Shown here: in pieces, positions 1-7,171 of the stretch
How the letters are laid out: each line of letters opens with the position of its first letter
How positions within the stretch are numbered: the first letter of the stretch is position 1
Assembly: GCA_018679295.1 (NCBI GenBank)
Contig: JAHHLP010000454.1
Coordinates: 1 to 9,502, forward strand
Direction: 5' to 3'
Source of the DNA: Rhodothermia bacterium
Lineage (GTDB): Bacteria; Bacteroidota; Rhodothermia; Rhodothermales; JABDKH01
DNA: 9,502 nt
The notes under the pieces: generated by a model
The model's database searches: none
Told to the model about the DNA's origin: nothing
Seen by the model: the letters and a program-made list of their open reading frames with translations, nothing else
Program-made: the position numbers and the translations under genes

Positions 1-639
1 GGCGTAGGCCGCGTGCACGCCGCGCGGTTCATCGCGTCCGGCAGGGAGTTCAACGCGTTTCACTTCGACAAGCAAGGTGCAATCGCCTACTTCGACGAAG
101 AGGGCAACAGCCTGCGGAAGACGTTTCTTGCTGCCCCCGTTAAGTATTCGAGGATCAGTTCACGGTATACGGGGAGGCGATTCCATCCGGTACTCAAGCG
201 GTACCGCTCCCACCTCGGAACAGACTACGCGGCACCGTTCGGCACTCCGATCCGTGCGACCGGCGACGGCGAAGTAGTCGAGGCCGCCTACAAAAAGGGC
301 AATGGGCGCTACGTCAAGATCCGACACAACGGGACCTACACAACTGCCTATCTACACATGTCCCGAATAGCGACTGGAATTCGCCGAGGCAAGTACGTGC
401 GCCAAGGGGACATTATTGGATATGTTGGCAGCACGGGCCTTGCTCGTGGAAATCATGTCTGCTATCGCTTCTGGAAACACGGCCGGCAGGTCGACCCGTT
501 GAAGGAGACCTTTCCGTCGGCTGAGCCTGTGCTCGCCGAGTTGCGAGAAGCTTTTGACATGGTGCGAATGGAACTCGTACTCCAGCTGGGTCTGCCAACG
601 CCTGATGAGCTGCCTCCGTACGCCTTCATGATGAAGTGA
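1..639 (+). CDS. M23 family (LytM-type) metallopeptidase, 5' end missing
   Basis: This is probably a secreted or periplasmic endopeptidase cutting peptidoglycan cross-links. The reading frame is open from base 1 (GGC GTA GGC CGC), so the gene begins upstream. The GTG at 13 is an internal codon, not a credible start. Numbering from that codon, residues 1-45 form the lead-in module with 'YFDEEGNSLRK', and 'SRISSRYTGRRFHP' follows at 46-59. The M23 core has HxxxD (H67, D71, 'HLGTDYAAP'), 'YLHMS' (H115) and the final motif 'GNHVCYRFW' (H148, C150). The canonical last motif is HxH with the second His binding zinc; here it is Cys. From memory, HVC-RFW recurs in Bacteroidota relatives, so this looks like a subfamily trait rather than a lesion. 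The tail 'LGLPTPDELPPYAFMMK' has no other domain. The 192-base gap to the next gene suggests it ends its transcription unit. Family call is firm; catalytic status is inferred. Confidence 0.93.
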   Translation, partial: GVGRVHAARFIASGREFNAFHFDKQGAIAYFDEEGNSLRKTFLAAPVKYSRISSRYTGRRFHPVLKRYRSHLGTDYAAPFGTPIRATGDGEVVEAAYKKGNGRYVKIRHNGTYTTAYLHMSRIATGIRRGKYVRQGDIIGYVGSTGLARGNHVCYRFWKHGRQVDPLKETFPSAEPVLAELREAFDMVRMELVLQLGLPTPDELPPYAFMMK

Positions 640-688
640 CCGATTGCCACCGTTAGGCCGGGCACGTCCGCTCATACGTCTTCTCATC

Positions 689-707
689 AACCCTTTCCCA
701 CAGGGTT
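689..707 (+). terminator. Inverted repeat, possible terminator of the M23 gene
   Basis: A perfect 6-base inverted repeat, AACCCT (689-694) and AGGGTT (702-707), has a 7-base loop and lies 50 bases after the M23 stop codon. No T-run follows directly (AATCTCATCCGG comes next), so it is at best a weak intrinsic terminator and could be a chance hairpin. Confidence 0.25.
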
Positions 708-722
708 AATCTCATCCGGTTT

Positions 723-730
723 TCGGCCGA
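723..730. repeat. 8-base palindrome TCGGCCGA with T-rich flanks
   Basis: TCGGCCGA is self-complementary and is bordered by TTT on the left and TTTT on the right, about 100 bases before the small acidic-tail gene. It could be a protein-binding dyad, or chance. It sits 8 bases upstream of the TTCACGTTATTT element at 738. Confidence 0.2.
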
Positions 731-737
731 TTTTCCC

Positions 738-750
738 TTCACGTTATTTT
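738..750 (+). promoter_or_regulatory. TTCACGTTATTT element, copy 1
   Basis: The 12-mer TTCACGTTATTT at 738-749 lies 82 bases upstream of the ATG at 832 and is repeated exactly at 7939-7950, upstream of the Lpd gene. Its core ACGTTATT occurs once more at 3214-3221 and nowhere else that I could find on either strand. All three copies are intergenic. The sequence does not fit the Bacteroidota TTG / TAnnTTTG promoter well, so a regulator site or an unfamiliar promoter element is equally possible. Confidence 0.3.
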
Positions 751-831
751 CCGAATCACGTCGGGCAATGCGGGAACCGATAGAGAGAGCGCTGGGTTCA
801 CGCCGCGCCTGAAACTCACCCAGAATCGGCC

Positions 832-1260
832 ATGGATATTATGTCCAGTAAATCATCTGATTACCAGGAAGTCCGCGCGGTCCCATCCGTTTCGCGGGAT
901 CGCTGGTTGGAACACGCGCGCAAGAAGCTTGAGAAGGGTTACGCTCTCATCGTAAGCGATGAGCGACGGAATGCAAATTTCTACATGGCCGGGAAGGGGT
1001 ACGAGACCTGCCCGCACAAAACGGCCCTTCAGCTCATCAAGCAGGGCGTTGTGACGAAGGCCGGAAAGCACCACCTCGGCAGCATGTACTTCCTCGCGGA
1101 GACCGCCACGGCAGAAGCGCCGGCCCCGGTAAAGCGGGATGTCGATATCGACGACGAGGAAGGTGACGTAGCGGACGCTTCAGATTACGACGATCTCGTA
1201 GACGAACTGGAAGACGACTCGCTTGAGGAAGAAGAGGATTTGGACGACGAAGATCTGTAA
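832..1260 (+). CDS. Unrecognised 142-aa protein with a highly acidic C-terminal tail
   Basis: I do not recognise this family. The protein has two parts. Residues about 20-90 are a mixed, rather basic module ('DRWLEHARKKLEKGYALIVSDERRNANFY', then 'GKGYETCPHKTALQLIKQGVV'), which could be a small helical or winged-helix-like fold. Residues 103-142 form a tail in which 25 of 40 residues are Asp or Glu, with no Lys or Arg. There is no signal peptide or membrane segment, so it is presumably cytoplasmic. A basic body with an acidic tail is seen in nucleic-acid-binding and chaperone-like proteins, but that is only an analogy. ATG 832 and ATG 841 are both possible starts, and neither has a clear ribosome binding site. 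Coding is supported by the uninterrupted frame, by a natural domain-plus-tail layout and by its fit against the converging gene. Its TAA stop abuts that gene's stop. Confidence 0.8.
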   Translation: MDIMSSKSSDYQEVRAVPSVSRDRWLEHARKKLEKGYALIVSDERRNANFYMAGKGYETCPHKTALQLIKQGVVTKAGKHHLGSMYFLAETATAEAPAPVKRDVDIDDEEGDVADASDYDDLVDELEDDSLEEEEDLDDEDL

Positions 1261-3195
1261 CTACGACGGATCGCTACTGTCTACCATACTGTCGTCCAAT
1301 AGCTCGCCCGCGATTCTGAAGAAGTCACGTTCGGTGATTATCCCGACCAGCTGATCGTCACGAACGACCGGCAGCGCGCTGATTCGGCGCTCTCTCATGA
1401 TCTGAATGGCCTCGGCGGTGGGCTTCTCCGGAGAGATTGAAATCGGCTTGCGGATCATTATGTCGCGGACCGGCACACCTACTTCGCCATGTCGGGTACT
1501 TCCATGATCCGATAAGTATCGCAGCAGGTTGCGGTGGGTTACAAGGCCAACCAGTTTGTGCTCCGTGTCTTCAACGAGTACATGCCTGATTTTTTGCCAA
1601 TCCATCAGGCAGGCAACCAATTCGACGAGTTCCTCCTCGTTCACGGTAAACAGGTCGGTCGACATGAAGTGCTCGACACGCGTGCCCTGCATCCTCCGCA
1701 TTGATACGGCCTCATCGGCATCGGCCAGCGACCATGTGTGAACAGGATCTCCCTTCTTCTGCCGCTCGACCATACCCGCAACCAGAGCGTTGAGTCGGTC
1801 CGCCCTCGACTCCGTTTGCTTCTTCATCCTGGCGAGGGAATCGAGCATCCACTGCGCGCCGGTTTGGCGAGTCTTGACCCGGCTTTCGATAATGCCGAGG
1901 TAGCGGTCGATGTCGTCCGAGTCAATTCCAGATTCTTCCAACCCCTTCTGGGCAACGGGCAGGAGGCGTGATAGGATCAAGTCGTCGGCCGACATCCGCT
2001 CGCCATCGAGCCACGTGAGTTCCGATCCGAGCCCGAGCCTTGCCGCCGCGATGAAATTGCTTTTTGCATCATCGAACTCCATATGCGCGGAGACATCGTC
2101 GATTTCAATTGCCAGTCCACCGACAAGCCCGAACCAGAAAGCTGAGTTGGCGATTTCGTCCGCCACAGTTGGTCCCGACGGAAGAATTCGGTTTTCTATC
2201 CGCAGATGAGGTTTTCCCTCTGTGATTCCGTAGCAGGCACGATTCCAGCGGTACACGGTGCCATTGTGAAGCTGAAGGGCCTTGAGCTTCGGTACCTCCC
2301 CTCGCTCCAGAACCTCGAACGCGTCCTCGTAGTCAGCCGTCATGATGACGCGGAAACGGGCAATATCCTCCTTGTAAATCTCCAGAACCGACGACTCCAC
2401 CCACTTGGTGCCAAAATTGACTCGCGGACTCATTTCCCGGAGATAGAGGTTGCTGCTCCGGGTATCGACTGCCTGCTGGAAAAGAGCAATGCGGGTTTCG
2501 CGCCACAGACGTTTGCCGAAGAGCACGGGCGAGTTGGTAGCCACCGCAAGGCATGGAGCTGCAACGGCCTGGGCCAGATTGTAATAGCGCGCGAATTCGT
2601 CCGGCGCCACCTGAAAGTGAGTCTGAAAGCTCGTGTTACATCCTTCGGCGAGGATGGTGTTGTGCCTGAAGAACAGTTCGTCCACCCCGCGAATCTGAAA
2701 CTGCGCCGGCCCACCCCTCAGAGTCATGATTGCCTCGTTCAGCGCGAAGTACCGCGGCTTCGGCGACATATTTTCGAGACCGAGGTCAGATAGATGGATC
2801 GTAGGCAAGATGCCAGTAAGAACAACGTCAGAATTGGCACCAGCAGCCAGGCCTCGGGTATATTCGAGCAGGGCGTCAATCTGCCGCTCCATCTCTGAGA
2901 GGCAGTCGCCCTCGAACAAATACGGAAGCAGGTTCAGCTCGAGATTGAATCGCGTAAGCTCATTGACGACCCGCTGGTCTTCCGTTTCGGCCAGGATCTC
3001 CTCTGCGACGGGCGCCGGCTGCCAGTTGCGGTTGACCAGGAAGAGTTCCTGCTCCGCGCCGATCCGGCGCACACCCGTCTCGAACATCTCTTCCTCGAGC
3101 ATGTGCTCCATCGCACGTACGTCATTGATCAGTTGACGAGTGAAGGCTCGCAACCCCTCTCGATCCACTGCCGTCTTAACATCGTGAACGCCCAC
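1261..3195 (-). CDS. GCS2-type glutamate-cysteine ligase-like protein fused to two CBS domains
   Basis: This is a 644-aa cytoplasmic protein. Residues about 30-460 resemble the ATP-dependent carboxylate-amine ligase family GCS2 (YbdK/GshA-like), with 'IGAEQELFLVN' at 45-55, 'FQTHFQV' at 190-196 and 'LRIENRILPSGPT' at 331-343. Such enzymes form gamma-glutamyl or similar amide bonds; the actual substrate here cannot be read from sequence. A helical linker (about 440-500) leads to a CBS pair: CBS1 about 506-562 ('FMSTDLFTVNE', 'LVGLVTHRNLLRYL') and CBS2 about 575-632 ('IMIRKPISIS', 'ISALPVV', 'LVGIITERDFF'). CBS pairs usually bind adenine nucleotides, so allosteric control of the ligase by energy state is inferred. 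The GTG start is favoured by AAGGTGGG six bases upstream. It is transcribed away from the TPR operon. It need not make glutathione. Confidence 0.9.
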   Translation of the reverse strand: MGVHDVKTAVDREGLRAFTRQLINDVRAMEHMLEEEMFETGVRRIGAEQELFLVNRNWQPAPVAEEILAETEDQRVVNELTRFNLELNLLPYLFEGDCLSEMERQIDALLEYTRGLAAGANSDVVLTGILPTIHLSDLGLENMSPKPRYFALNEAIMTLRGGPAQFQIRGVDELFFRHNTILAEGCNTSFQTHFQVAPDEFARYYNLAQAVAAPCLAVATNSPVLFGKRLWRETRIALFQQAVDTRSSNLYLREMSPRVNFGTKWVESSVLEIYKEDIARFRVIMTADYEDAFEVLERGEVPKLKALQLHNGTVYRWNRACYGITEGKPHLRIENRILPSGPTVADEIANSAFWFGLVGGLAIEIDDVSAHMEFDDAKSNFIAAARLGLGSELTWLDGERMSADDLILSRLLPVAQKGLEESGIDSDDIDRYLGIIESRVKTRQTGAQWMLDSLARMKKQTESRADRLNALVAGMVERQKKGDPVHTWSLADADEAVSMRRMQGTRVEHFMSTDLFTVNEEELVELVACLMDWQKIRHVLVEDTEHKLVGLVTHRNLLRYLSDHGSTRHGEVGVPVRDIMIRKPISISPEKPTAEAIQIMRERRISALPVVRDDQLVGIITERDFFRIAGELLDDSMVDSSDPS

Positions 3196-3201
3196 GATAA
3201 A

Positions 3202-3209
3202 CCCACCTT
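3202..3209 (-). promoter_or_regulatory. Ribosome binding site of the ligase-CBS gene
   Basis: On the minus strand AAGGTGGG is followed by six bases (TTTATC) and then GTG at 3195-3193. This is the best Shine-Dalgarno-like sequence in the window, and it decides the GTG start of the 644-aa protein. Confidence 0.6.
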
Positions 3210-3213
3210 CGAT

Positions 3214-3221
3214 ACGTTATT
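3214..3221 (+). promoter_or_regulatory. ACGTTATT element, copy 3 (core only)
   Basis: The 8-base core ACGTTATT lies in the divergent region, 165 bases before the TPR gene and 18 bases before the ligase gene's GTG on the other strand. The flanks differ from the other two copies (preceded by GAT, followed by GAG), so this is the weakest member of the set. Confidence 0.2.
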
Positions 3222-3386
3222 GAGACCTTTCGTACGCCGAAACTGGCGGAGACACATTTGCAAGGCGCACAATCTCACGGATTTCCCCGAGACCTGCAAA
3301 CACGACCGTGAATCGGCCGGCACCCGCGGCACCAGAAACCTCACGCCATCGTCACTCGTTTTCGTCGACAACCACAAATCGTTCCC

Positions 3387-5111
3387 ATGCTTCGACTCTC
3401 CGTGACGTCACGTTTGATCGCCGCCGGCCTTGTCCTGGCACTTGTGCCCGTGGACGGCGTAGCGCAGCACGCTCCGGCCGTCGCAGATGGACTTCACAAT
3501 CGTGCTGCCCGGCTGTACGTTAGAGGGCTTACCCAGGAGCGCGATGGAAATCACCAAGCGGCCATCGACCTCTTCATACAGGCGTCCCGCCATGCACCCA
3601 AAGAGGCAGCAATATACCTGAGTTTGTCGGAGGCACACCACAATCTTGAGCAGCACGACGTTGCCCTGTTCTACGCCGAGCAAGCGGCTTCGCTGAGCGA
3701 TGATGCTCAATATGTGCATCACCTTGCGCGTTCTCAATTGCGAAGCGGAAAACCGGAATTGGCCGCGCAGACGTATGATCGCCTGCTCGAACGCGAAACC
3801 GTGGACACCGACGCGGTCTTCGAAGCGGCGAGACTAAAGGTTCATCTTGGCCGTGACGCGGAAGCCGCCACTGCCTTTGAGCGCCTCATTCGAATGGTAG
3901 GAGACGATCGCGTTCTGCGAACCCAACTGCTCCAGCTGTACGGACGGTTGGACGACGTCGACGGGGTCGAAAGAACGCTCTCCGCCCTCATACAACTCCA
4001 GTCGTCATCCGAACAGTATTACCTGCTGCTGTCGGACTTTTATCAGCGTCGGGATCGACTGGAAGATGCCATCGACATTCTGGAGCAAGGAATGCAGGAT
4101 GCAGACGAACCGTACGATGTTGTGAGTGAGCTGATAACACTCTACAGGTCGTCAGGCGAGCACGTGCGCGCCGATAGCCTCGCCACGACGCTCATGAATG
4201 TAGATGCGCTGTCGGAGGATCAGATAGCCAGGCGGGCTGAGAAAGCGTACCTGCGGGCGAGCGTCGATCCGTCGTCCACGGAGACAGCCATCACGCTCCT
4301 TACGCAAGCTCTTGAAACGTCGCCTGGCGATGTCTCACTGCTGATAATGCTCGGCGATCTGCACTTCAGCAGGGGCGATTTTTCTGAGTCGGCAGCCCTG
4401 CTTTCGGAGGCGCTGGATAAGAACCCCCGCAATGCTGAATTGTGGGTACAGACTGCACTGGCCCATCTGAACGCCGGTGCCCTTGCCGAGGCAGCGGCCA
4501 AGGCCGCCGACGCAATCCTGCTGTTCCCGGGCCAAATAGAGCTGTACATCGTTGGCGGACACGCCAATACGCAGCTATACCGGACCGCGGAGGCCATTGA
4601 GCTATTCGAGACCGCCGTGGAGCTCCTCGCCGACGACGAGCGTTGGGATCGTCGCCTTGCCGCCGAGGCGCATGCGGCATTGGGCTTCCTCTACTCGCGC
4701 AGAGATGATCACGTGGCTTCGGACGATCACTATCGTCGAGCCATTAGAATCGACAGCACTAACACATTCGCGTTGAACAACTATGCCTACAGCCTGGCCG
4801 AGCGCAAGACCAAGCTCTCCGAGGCACGCGAACTCGCCATGCGCGCGGTCGAGCTCGAGCCGGAAAACGCGGCCTTCCTCGACACGGCGGGATGGATACT
4901 CTTCCAGCAGGGAGAAGTGACCTCAGCCTACGAGTTGGTGCTTCGCGCCGTCAACACAGGCGAAGCCAGCGCGACCGTACACATGCATCTGGGCGATATC
5001 GAATTGGCTCGCGGCAACCGGGACGGCGCCCGCGCACGGTGGCAGGAGGCGCTCAAGCTTGATCCGGACAATGTAGCGGTGAAAAGCAAGCTCGGGCAGT
5101 TATCCCCCTGA
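3387..5111 (+). CDS. Secreted tetratricopeptide repeat (TPR) protein
   Basis: This 574-aa protein is probably a periplasmic or outer-membrane-associated scaffold. Residues 1-27 are a signal peptide (MLRLSVTSR, hydrophobic core, then 'VDGVAQ') with likely cleavage after Gln27. There is no lipobox Cys. The rest is almost entirely TPR: roughly 14-15 helix-turn-helix units from about residue 37 to 563, clearest at 71-105, 316-349, 350-383, 461-495 ('NNYAYSLAERKTKLSEAREL') and 530-563 ('HLGDIELARGNRDGARARW'). The units near 175-300 are more divergent. TPR arrays bind partner proteins and there is no catalytic domain. ATG 3387 fits the signal peptide but has no obvious ribosome binding site. It is the first gene of a run in which the next start lies 35 bases beyond its TGA. 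A TPR gene before DUF4292 and an EnvC-like gene is, as I recall, common in Bacteroidota, which suggests a role in envelope assembly or cell-wall turnover. The partner is unknown. Confidence 0.92.
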   Translation: MLRLSVTSRLIAAGLVLALVPVDGVAQHAPAVADGLHNRAARLYVRGLTQERDGNHQAAIDLFIQASRHAPKEAAIYLSLSEAHHNLEQHDVALFYAEQAASLSDDAQYVHHLARSQLRSGKPELAAQTYDRLLERETVDTDAVFEAARLKVHLGRDAEAATAFERLIRMVGDDRVLRTQLLQLYGRLDDVDGVERTLSALIQLQSSSEQYYLLLSDFYQRRDRLEDAIDILEQGMQDADEPYDVVSELITLYRSSGEHVRADSLATTLMNVDALSEDQIARRAEKAYLRASVDPSSTETAITLLTQALETSPGDVSLLIMLGDLHFSRGDFSESAALLSEALDKNPRNAELWVQTALAHLNAGALAEAAAKAADAILLFPGQIELYIVGGHANTQLYRTAEAIELFETAVELLADDERWDRRLAAEAHAALGFLYSRRDDHVASDDHYRRAIRIDSTNTFALNNYAYSLAERKTKLSEARELAMRAVELEPENAAFLDTAGWILFQQGEVTSAYELVLRAVNTGEASATVHMHLGDIELARGNRDGARARWQEALKLDPDNVAVKSKLGQLSP

Positions 5112-5133
5112 TCAGTCTCAATCGATATTATCT

Positions 5134-5138
5134 GGGGG
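5134..5138 (+). promoter_or_regulatory. Possible ribosome binding site for the DUF4292 gene
   Basis: GGGGG lies eight bases before the TTG at 5147 and could pair with the CCUCC of 16S rRNA with one G-U pair. It is the only sequence-level support for the TTG start, because no ATG or GTG occurs in frame between the upstream stop at 5060 and the TTG. Confidence 0.3.
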
Positions 5139-5146
5139 CCGACCGC

Positions 5147-5914
5147 TTGCTCACTGCGACCGTCGTTGTCGCTTGCGTAGTCATGACGGGCTCGGGCTGC
5201 GCGACGAGCAAGCCTCTGGCGCGCGCTCTTCCAGATCAGTTTCCAAACCACTCGGCCACGGAAATCGGCGAATTCCTCCGACAGGGTACAGACACCCTGC
5301 GCGCCTATTCGGCCGAATCGAACGCGGCCATTGCCTCGGCGATGGGATCAGGCCATTTCACGGCCCGGACGCGACACCGACGAAACGACACCATGCGAGT
5401 CGACGTCACTGTGCAATTCGGAATTGAAGCTTCCCGAATTCTCTTCACACCGGACAGCTTCTACGTGTACGATCGCATTAAGAACACCGTGTACCATGGC
5501 GATATTAGTAATGCGGCTCGGCTACTCCCTACACCGTGGATCAGCCCGGAGCTGTTTTTGGACGTACTGGGGTTTCCCGACACCGACATCGGCCCGGAAT
5601 GGACCGTTACGGCTGATTCAACCCGATATTACCTTACCAACGAGACCGGTCGAATCTCACTTTTTGTAGACCCGACACGATGGCGGATCGAACGACTTGA
5701 GATGCGAACCGACGACAATAGGCTGGTGGAGCAGAAGTCGTACCTTGATTTCCGATCTTTCGATGGCCTTGACTTGCCCTCCCGAATCGTCATCAGGCGA
5801 CCCGTCGACAAGATCAGCGCTACGATACAGCATCGTGCAATCGACCTCAATCCCGAATCGATAGACCTCACATTCCCCGTCAAAGATGACGCTACTTATG
5901 TTCCGATCAACTAA
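5147..5914 (+). CDS. DUF4292 family lipoprotein (LolA/LolB-like)
   Basis: The protein is about 255 aa and probably anchored in the outer membrane by lipid on Cys18 ('MTGSGC'), after a short hydrophobic stretch ('LTATVVVACVV'). The diagnostic DUF4292 block is at about 81-120: 'DTMRVDVTVQFGIEASRILF', then 'TPDSFYVYDRIKNTVYHGD'. Beta-rich segments follow to the C-terminus ('LFVDPTRWRIERLEM', 'YLDFRSFDGLDLPSRI'). The family is predicted to have a LolA/LolB-like half-barrel that holds lipids or acyl chains; its client is not established, and the lipoprotein or lipid handling role is inference. The start is uncertain. TTG 5147 gives a signal sequence with no positive charge before the lipobox, whereas non-standard starts farther upstream (CTG 5132 or earlier) would add Arg residues. 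ATG 5183 is too close to the Cys to be real. The 3' end overlaps the next gene, implying coupled translation. Confidence 0.88.
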   Translation: MLTATVVVACVVMTGSGCATSKPLARALPDQFPNHSATEIGEFLRQGTDTLRAYSAESNAAIASAMGSGHFTARTRHRRNDTMRVDVTVQFGIEASRILFTPDSFYVYDRIKNTVYHGDISNAARLLPTPWISPELFLDVLGFPDTDIGPEWTVTADSTRYYLTNETGRISLFVDPTRWRIERLEMRTDDNRLVEQKSYLDFRSFDGLDLPSRIVIRRPVDKISATIQHRAIDLNPESIDLTFPVKDDATYVPIN

Positions 5915-7130
5915 AGCGCGGGCTCGACAGACGCGAGACAACGCGGGATGCGTCGCGTGCTTGTTGACTTGTGTGTTTTTGTCGGGTATTGCGATTCCTG
6001 TGTTCGGTCAGAACACCTCCAGAGAGGATACAGAGAAGCGACTGGACGAATTGCGCCAGCTCATCGCGAAGGACGAGGAACGGCTTACCCAGACCCAGTC
6101 TGAAGAAAAGGCTTCCTTGAAGACGCTCCGCGATCTCGATCGTCAGATAGCGATGCGGGAGGAGTTGATGCGCAACTACCGCGAGCGGATGGACCAGCTT
6201 CAGCGCCAGCAGGACTCCTTGCGCACGTCACTTGACCAGCTCGAGGGCGACCTGCAGCGGCTGAAGGAAGAGTATCGGGCACGCGCGAGCCATGCCTATA
6301 AGTACGGCCGCATGCACGACGTGGCGCTTATCCTTGCGGCGGAGTCAATCAACCAGATGCTGATCCGCGCCCAGTATCTCAAACGGTTTTCCACTCAGCG
6401 TAGAACGCGCCTCGACGCAATCAGGACTGCTAGTACCGCGCTCTACGAGCAGCGCGAAGAGCTATCGGCATCGTATAGCCGCAACGAGCAGCTGCTGCAG
6501 GCCGCGGAAGAAGAGCAGGCTCGACTCGGCAAACTGAAGAACAGCCGTAGCAAGGTGGTTCGAAACCTGCGGCAAAGGCGGAAATCGATCGAGGCCGAGT
6601 TGACCGAGCGCAAGTCCACCGTTCAACAGTTGGAATCGAGGATTCGTCAGTTGATTGCCTCTACGGCTGGCCGCGCCGCCGAGATGTCTCCCGAAGCGCT
6701 GCGCGCAAGCTCGGAGCTGTCGGCCAATTTTGAAAGCAACCGCGGTAAGTTGGGATGGCCCGCTCGCGGGGTTGTCAAGGAGCCGTTTGGTGAGATCGTA
6801 AACCCGGTGAATGGCACCACGGTGCCGAATCCCGGGCTGCTGATCGCGACGGAGCCGTCTGCCGCGGTCAATGCTGTTTTCAACGGTCGAGTAATCAGCA
6901 TAGATATCATCCCCGACTTCGGTACGTACGTCGTTATCGAGCACGGCGAGTATCACAGCGTTTATAGTAACTTCTCGCTGCTGTACGTCGGAAAGAACGA
7001 GATCGTGACCGCCGGCCAGGTTATTGGCAGAGCCGGTACGGATGCCGAACCCAAGGGTGCCGGAATCTTCTTCGCCGTCTTTAAGAAGGGTCAGCCCCAG
7101 AATCCGGCAAACTGGCTGAGGCGACTCTAG
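5886..7130 (+). CDS. EnvC-like murein hydrolase activator with degenerate M23 domain
   Basis: This 414-aa protein is probably periplasmic and activates N-acetylmuramoyl-L-alanine amidases during cell separation. It has an N-terminal signal (about 20-41, 'CLLTCVFLSGIAIPVFGQ'), then long coiled coil (about 45-140 and 175-260, rich in E, R, Q and L) around a central helical segment ('YGRMHDVALILAAESINQML', 141-160) typical of the family. A LytM/M23 fold fills 288-414. That fold lacks zinc ligands: the HxxxD site reads 'NPGLLIAT', the central HxH region reads 'HSVYSNF', and the last motif reads 'GAGIFFAVF'. It still keeps the structural 'GTYVVIEHG' and 'GQPQNPANWL'. E. coli EnvC is degenerate in the same way, so a regulatory role follows from the family. 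ATG 5886 overlaps the DUF4292 gene by 29 bases; ATG 5898 (17-base overlap) is an alternative. The cognate amidase is not in this window. Confidence 0.9.
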   Translation: MTLLMFRSTKARARQTRDNAGCVACLLTCVFLSGIAIPVFGQNTSREDTEKRLDELRQLIAKDEERLTQTQSEEKASLKTLRDLDRQIAMREELMRNYRERMDQLQRQQDSLRTSLDQLEGDLQRLKEEYRARASHAYKYGRMHDVALILAAESINQMLIRAQYLKRFSTQRRTRLDAIRTASTALYEQREELSASYSRNEQLLQAAEEEQARLGKLKNSRSKVVRNLRQRRKSIEAELTERKSTVQQLESRIRQLIASTAGRAAEMSPEALRASSELSANFESNRGKLGWPARGVVKEPFGEIVNPVNGTTVPNPGLLIATEPSAAVNAVFNGRVISIDIIPDFGTYVVIEHGEYHSVYSNFSLLYVGKNEIVTAGQVIGRAGTDAEPKGAGIFFAVFKKGQPQNPANWLRRL

Positions 7131-7171
7131 CACTTCTTGAACCATCTGCTCCCCGGCACTAGTTTGCCGCA

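Larger units (their letters stand above)
3196..3386. promoter_or_regulatory. Divergent intergenic region between ligase-CBS gene and TPR operon
   Basis: These 191 bases separate two genes read in opposite directions and should hold both promoters. I see no convincing -35/-10 or Bacteroidota -33/-7 pair. Small features inside are the third ACGTTATT (3214-3221) and a 5-base inverted repeat TTTCG/CGAAA at 3228-3242. No short gene is supported here. Confidence 0.5.

Noticed and set aside
1529..3136. A tiled series of plus-strand open frames (70-195 codons), some overlapping like coupled genes, opposite the ligase-CBS gene
   Set aside because: They are antisense shadows of a gene with clear conserved domains. 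Their translations have no recognisable motifs, and GC-rich codon use readily leaves antisense frames open.
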